From Oscheius onirici (taxonomy: Eukaryota; Nematoda; Chromadorea; Rhabditida; Rhabditidae), in the NCBI GenBank assembly GCA_932521025.1, contig OW051472.1, forward strand, positions 7,564,001 through 7,628,000: a stretch of 64,000 nucleotides of DNA. Reading direction: 5' to 3'. Of the stretch, positions 60,837-64,000 are shown one piece after another; position 1 is the stretch's first letter; each line of letters opens with the position of its first letter. A model generated the notes under the pieces. The model searched no databases, was not told the origin of the DNA, and worked only from the letters and a program-made list of their open reading frames with translations. Made by a program: the position numbers and the translations under genes.

Positions 60837-62490
60837 ATGTCCCAAAACATTCAGCAAGTGCAAGTGGATGAAGATTTCACGGCAATGTAAGAACTTCCTT
60901 ATTCCCCAATACCTTCTTGAGCGAACATGCTGCTGTCATTGCTGCAATTTCATACATAATTGAGAAAAAAATTTCAAGCCCTGTTCTACGATGTGCTACC
61001 ATTGTGGTCTTCGACTTTGAACAGACTGCAAACTTTGACAGGTTTATAGACAAAAACTGGGCTCTCAAAAAGTCTAGCAACCGTATAGATTTCCTTGACG
61101 AGCTCAACAAGTTTCAAGACATTTGTAAGTTTCAAACGAATCAGACATTCATATAGAGAGGTTAGTCGTTAGAGCTGACGGCAAGTGGCTGCCTCGGATC
61201 GGCGACATGTCGTTCATAGCAGTTTCTAGGGAAGAATATATAGTTTTGGCAGAAGATATGCAACGGAAACATTGGAAAGGAGTAAAAGCTCTCAACTACA
61301 AGTTTATCCTTATTTACAGAAGCAGAACATTTCCCTCTCAGAGGAACAACTTTCAAGGTTGCCGAGAGTTACGTGTCCAGTAGACATTGAGATTTCTTTT
61401 GCTCAAATGAAGACACATTTTGGCAAAGACTCTCATCTTCGTAATTTCTTTGTCTCTAATTTCTTCATGTTTTTGCTTCAGAATACTCAAAAAAATTCCA
61501 CCGCTGGATCGAAAGATACTACGAGCAAGACACTCCATATGACAATTTCCGGGACACCTGGTACGAGGTTTTCGATTTTCTCGAAGAGTTGCCGAAGCCA
61601 GTTTTGCTGGGTAAGCACAAACAACCTTCAACAAGTATTTTTTTCAGTTGCCCATAACGGTCTGTCTGCCGATCTGTCAGGTCTTGTTGCTGAACTGTAC
61701 AGGAACGTCTTGACTCATCAATTTCCAAAACAAGTCAGAAAGAAGAAGAATCAGCAGGCTGTTTTAGATTTTTCTTGCAGATTCCATGTATGGCACAATG
61801 TATATCGAGCAGCCAGAACTCTATCTAGACGTTCGAAATTGGCCCGCTGGACCGTCGGCCGCAATATTTCGTCGATTTCATGTTCAACGAAAAAGTGATG
61901 GTTGGGTAATTAGGGTCTTTGCAGTTGAGCTAAAGTGCAAGTATATTGTTTTCAGCAAATTGCAAATAGGCGACATGGATTCAAACTGCAGAAGGATTTG
62001 TATAAAGATGTAAGTCTATTCTCCATCTACTTCTTTGTGTCGCGAATGTTTTTACAGATTGTCAAAGGCACGGAGAGAGAATTTCATGTAGCAGAGGCTG
62101 ATGCTCGCGCTCTCCTTGAAGTTATGCTCGCCTACGACTATCCTCTGCTACAACATTTAGAGAAAACTGCCGTTTCTTTGGACTTTATACCAGCTTTCTC
62201 ACATCCCATTTGGCCAACAACAGCGCGATCGCTCCTACCTTCGTGGCTCCAACAATCGTGAGAGGTCTGTCAGCAGCGTTAAACGTTACCCTCGTCAGGT
62301 ACTTAGTTGCTTCTTTGCCGTTGACCGTCTTATGTTTTAGGGTATTTGCTACGGGAATGTGATGAACAGCGAGCACGAACTGTTTGCCAACAACTGCGAT
62401 ATCGAGCGGATATTCGAGCTGGGCAGGGTTGGAGACTACTATTCTGGTGAACGTGTGCAGCCCGACGAAAAAGTGTCCATACAAGGATGA
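60837..62490 (+). CDS. TREX-type DEDDh 3'-5' exonuclease, copy B
   Basis: Tandem paralogue 130 bp downstream of copy A. It starts MSQNIQQVQVDEDFTA, with a 35-nt intron to EHAAVIAAISYI, then Exo I ATIVVFDFEQTANFD. LPRIGDMSFIAVSREE matches copy A SPRISEISFIAITRE; KQNISLSEEQLSRLPR matches VNMELSDEEIDAAYG; WYEVFDFLEELPKPVLL, over an intron at the same codon and phase, joins VAHNGLSADLSGLVAEL (Exo II, canonical AHNG). Exo III is FHVAEADARALLEVMLAY. All DEDDh residues are present. After HLEKTA the plain frame stops at 62259-62261. Alternatively, a 22-nt GT-AG intron, then a normal 43-nt intron (GTACTT...TTTTAG), keeps frame through DRSYLRGSNNRERSVSS and GICYGNVMNSEHELFANN to TGA 62488-62490. A role in DNA degradation is inferred from the fold. 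Confidence 0.8.
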
Positions 62491-64000
62491 CTACTACTGC
62501 CCGGAGTACATTTTGAGACGTGTTGCCAAGGCGGAGAACATTGTTCGCTTGCAATTTCCAAGGGACACCTGTTGCAGATACGGTGGCAGGGTTTTGGCTT
62601 GCCGGTAAGCTGCAGCAACAGACCTCGATCGGCAAACTGGTCAACGAATGCAGCTCTTCCAAACTGGTAGCGCTCGGCGGGAATGTTGGTTCCAAAGCAG
62701 CAACGTTTGAATAATCTGTTTTCAGTCACGTGATCGCCTGAACATACGAATATAACGAAATGCACATTTAGAAAGCTCGAGTGTGAAAAAAATTACAGAG
62801 AATGAGCAAATTTTAGGATTTGAGGTGTTTTGGGCGAAGACGGAGAAAAGAGGCGCCGTCAAATTCGTCTCGAGAAACGAGCGCGTTTTGAACCTATTGC
62901 CGAAGTTATCGCAACTCTATAAGCTCAAATTCTTCGGGCCATGGATGAATATGAACTTGCTGGTGCGAGTGCCGTATGTTTTTTCTAGATGCAGATTTAG
63001 AAAGTTCCATTTTAGTTGGAAGGCCGAACGTGCTCTCTCGACGACTTCTTCAATGTTATAAAGAAGGAAAGGTCTGAGGAGAAGTCGCCTTTTGCGACCG
63101 AGGTAGCAATTCTTTACTTTTAAAAGTACTAACTAGGAAAATTTAGATCAGTCGTAAAATTCCTTCGAACGTCGGCGAAAACCTGACGACGACGACGAAG
63201 TAGAGGTCTTGTTATAAGGTAAACTATCTAAATGGACGCAACGTGACTGCGAAGTTTAGACACCATTGCATGATGTAAACAGAAACGTAGCAACATTGAA
63301 GCAGCCGAATGCTATGAAGAAGTTAGCCAGTAGTCTTGGTCTGTTCAAGTATTACCCCAAAATGAAGGTAGGCTTACTCCTCTTTTGATAAACCTTGTTG
63401 TCTTATAATTTCGTCAAGTACGTGAGAACACTCCAAAGTCCCAAAAACAGCCGCTCATGCATGGTATTTCCCTTTTTTTTCATAAAATGCAATAAATTCA
63501 GGAGTGGTCCAGGCTGATTACAAAATGATTCTCCAGATATCGCCACGTCATGATGCTATGAAAACGTCTTCAGCACAAAAGGGCAAATTCCAGAATGTTC
63601 AGCGGCCTCGGGCATTTCCTGGAGTTGCCAGCGAGGCGTTTCCGAACTATTCATTTCGTGGTCTGTTTCAACAACTGATGAGCTATCAAGCCAGGAACAT
63701 TTACGAGCTCATGTTCAACTACATGCTGTACCTGTCTCGGACACCACTGCGGATGGAATCTACATAACATGAAACACTTTTTATACGGCTCCCAAAGCGA
63801 AAGATTCAGGCAGTATGAGCCGTCGACTACTGGGATCTTTCTTCTGCTGCAAACGTTTTTTTGCACTTTGTCGGAATTTCATCACTGGGAAGAAGTGAAG
63901 AGCCAAAACTGCACACAATTTTTCGAGCTTATACATTGATTGTGGATGGACCGCTGAAAACAAACTTTATGGTAACGAAATGTTTCTCTACAACACTCTT
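62491..64000 (+). other. Coding-like region, gene model unresolved
   Basis: Several plus-strand segments look exonic: a Cys-rich piece (CSPTKKCPYKDDYYCPEYIL, about 62455-62608); GFEVFWAKTEKRGAVKF with NLLPKLSQLYKLKFF (about 62818-62990); LEGRTCSLDDFFNVIKKERS (63018-63105) joined by an intron ending TTTAG to ISRKIPSNVGENL; AMKKLASSLGLFKYYPKMK before a GTAGGC donor at about 63367; and an 87-codon frame ending at 63767. Some neighbours join in phase, but I found no complete model and no domain. The opposite strand is also open from 62185 to 62720. One or two fast-evolving genes probably lie here, and the last may run off the window. Confidence 0.35.

Overview
The window is nuclear DNA of a small-genome invertebrate animal, most likely a nematode; I cannot name the species. 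Evidence for this: multi-exon genes with very short introns (many 33-45 nt); compact 3' splice sites of the form TTTCAG or TTTTTAG without a long polypyrimidine tract; likely spliced-leader acceptors directly before start codons; a serpentine chemoreceptor of nematode str-like type; FMRFamide-receptor-like and cys-loop receptor genes; and a polyubiquitin with Ala at position 19, the substitution that separates Caenorhabditis ubiquitin from the Pro19 form of most animals. No bacterial gene, CRISPR array or viral gene was seen.

Layout. 1-3.0 kb (-): a type II membrane mucin whose tail is about 65 in-register 24-bp repeats that continue beyond the window edge. 3.4-6.8 kb (-): a small membrane protein and an FMRFamide-receptor-like GPCR whose introns hold a tRNA-like Pol III element and a non-LTR retrotransposon remnant. 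6.8-11.2 kb: no convincing gene. 11.2-17.8 kb: a secreted acidic protein, galactokinase (+), the SURF4 cargo receptor (-) and a four-unit polyubiquitin (+). 18.1-27.0 kb: a str-like chemoreceptor (-) and a cys-loop ligand-gated channel (+) that diverge from a 185-bp spacer, two small proteins of unknown function (-), a foldback MITE-like element, and a second peptide-receptor-like GPCR (-). 29.7-34.5 kb (-): Elongator subunit ELP3 and a C2H2 zinc-finger protein. 34.5-38.3 kb: repeat-rich, gene-poor DNA with two possible short ORFs. 38.4-45.3 kb: a GNAT/GLYAT-like acyltransferase (-), an uncertain gene (-) and a single-pass membrane protein (+). 46.1-56.0 kb (-): a large hnRNP U-like gene, one of whose introns is a giant foldback covering both splice sites, and a GMEB-type SAND-domain transcription factor. 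56-59 kb: nothing convincing. 59.1-64 kb (+): a tandem pair of TREX-type DEDDh exonucleases, then coding-like sequence I could not resolve.

The genes do not form one pathway. Housekeeping functions (galactose metabolism, ER export, ubiquitin, tRNA modification, RNA binding) alternate with lineage-specific receptors and secreted proteins. The most unusual items are the foldback intron of the hnRNP U-like gene, the in-frame minisatellite mucin, the tandem exonuclease pair and the extremely short introns. Exon joins were made by eye from GT/AG sites and reading frame; terminal exons are the least certain.
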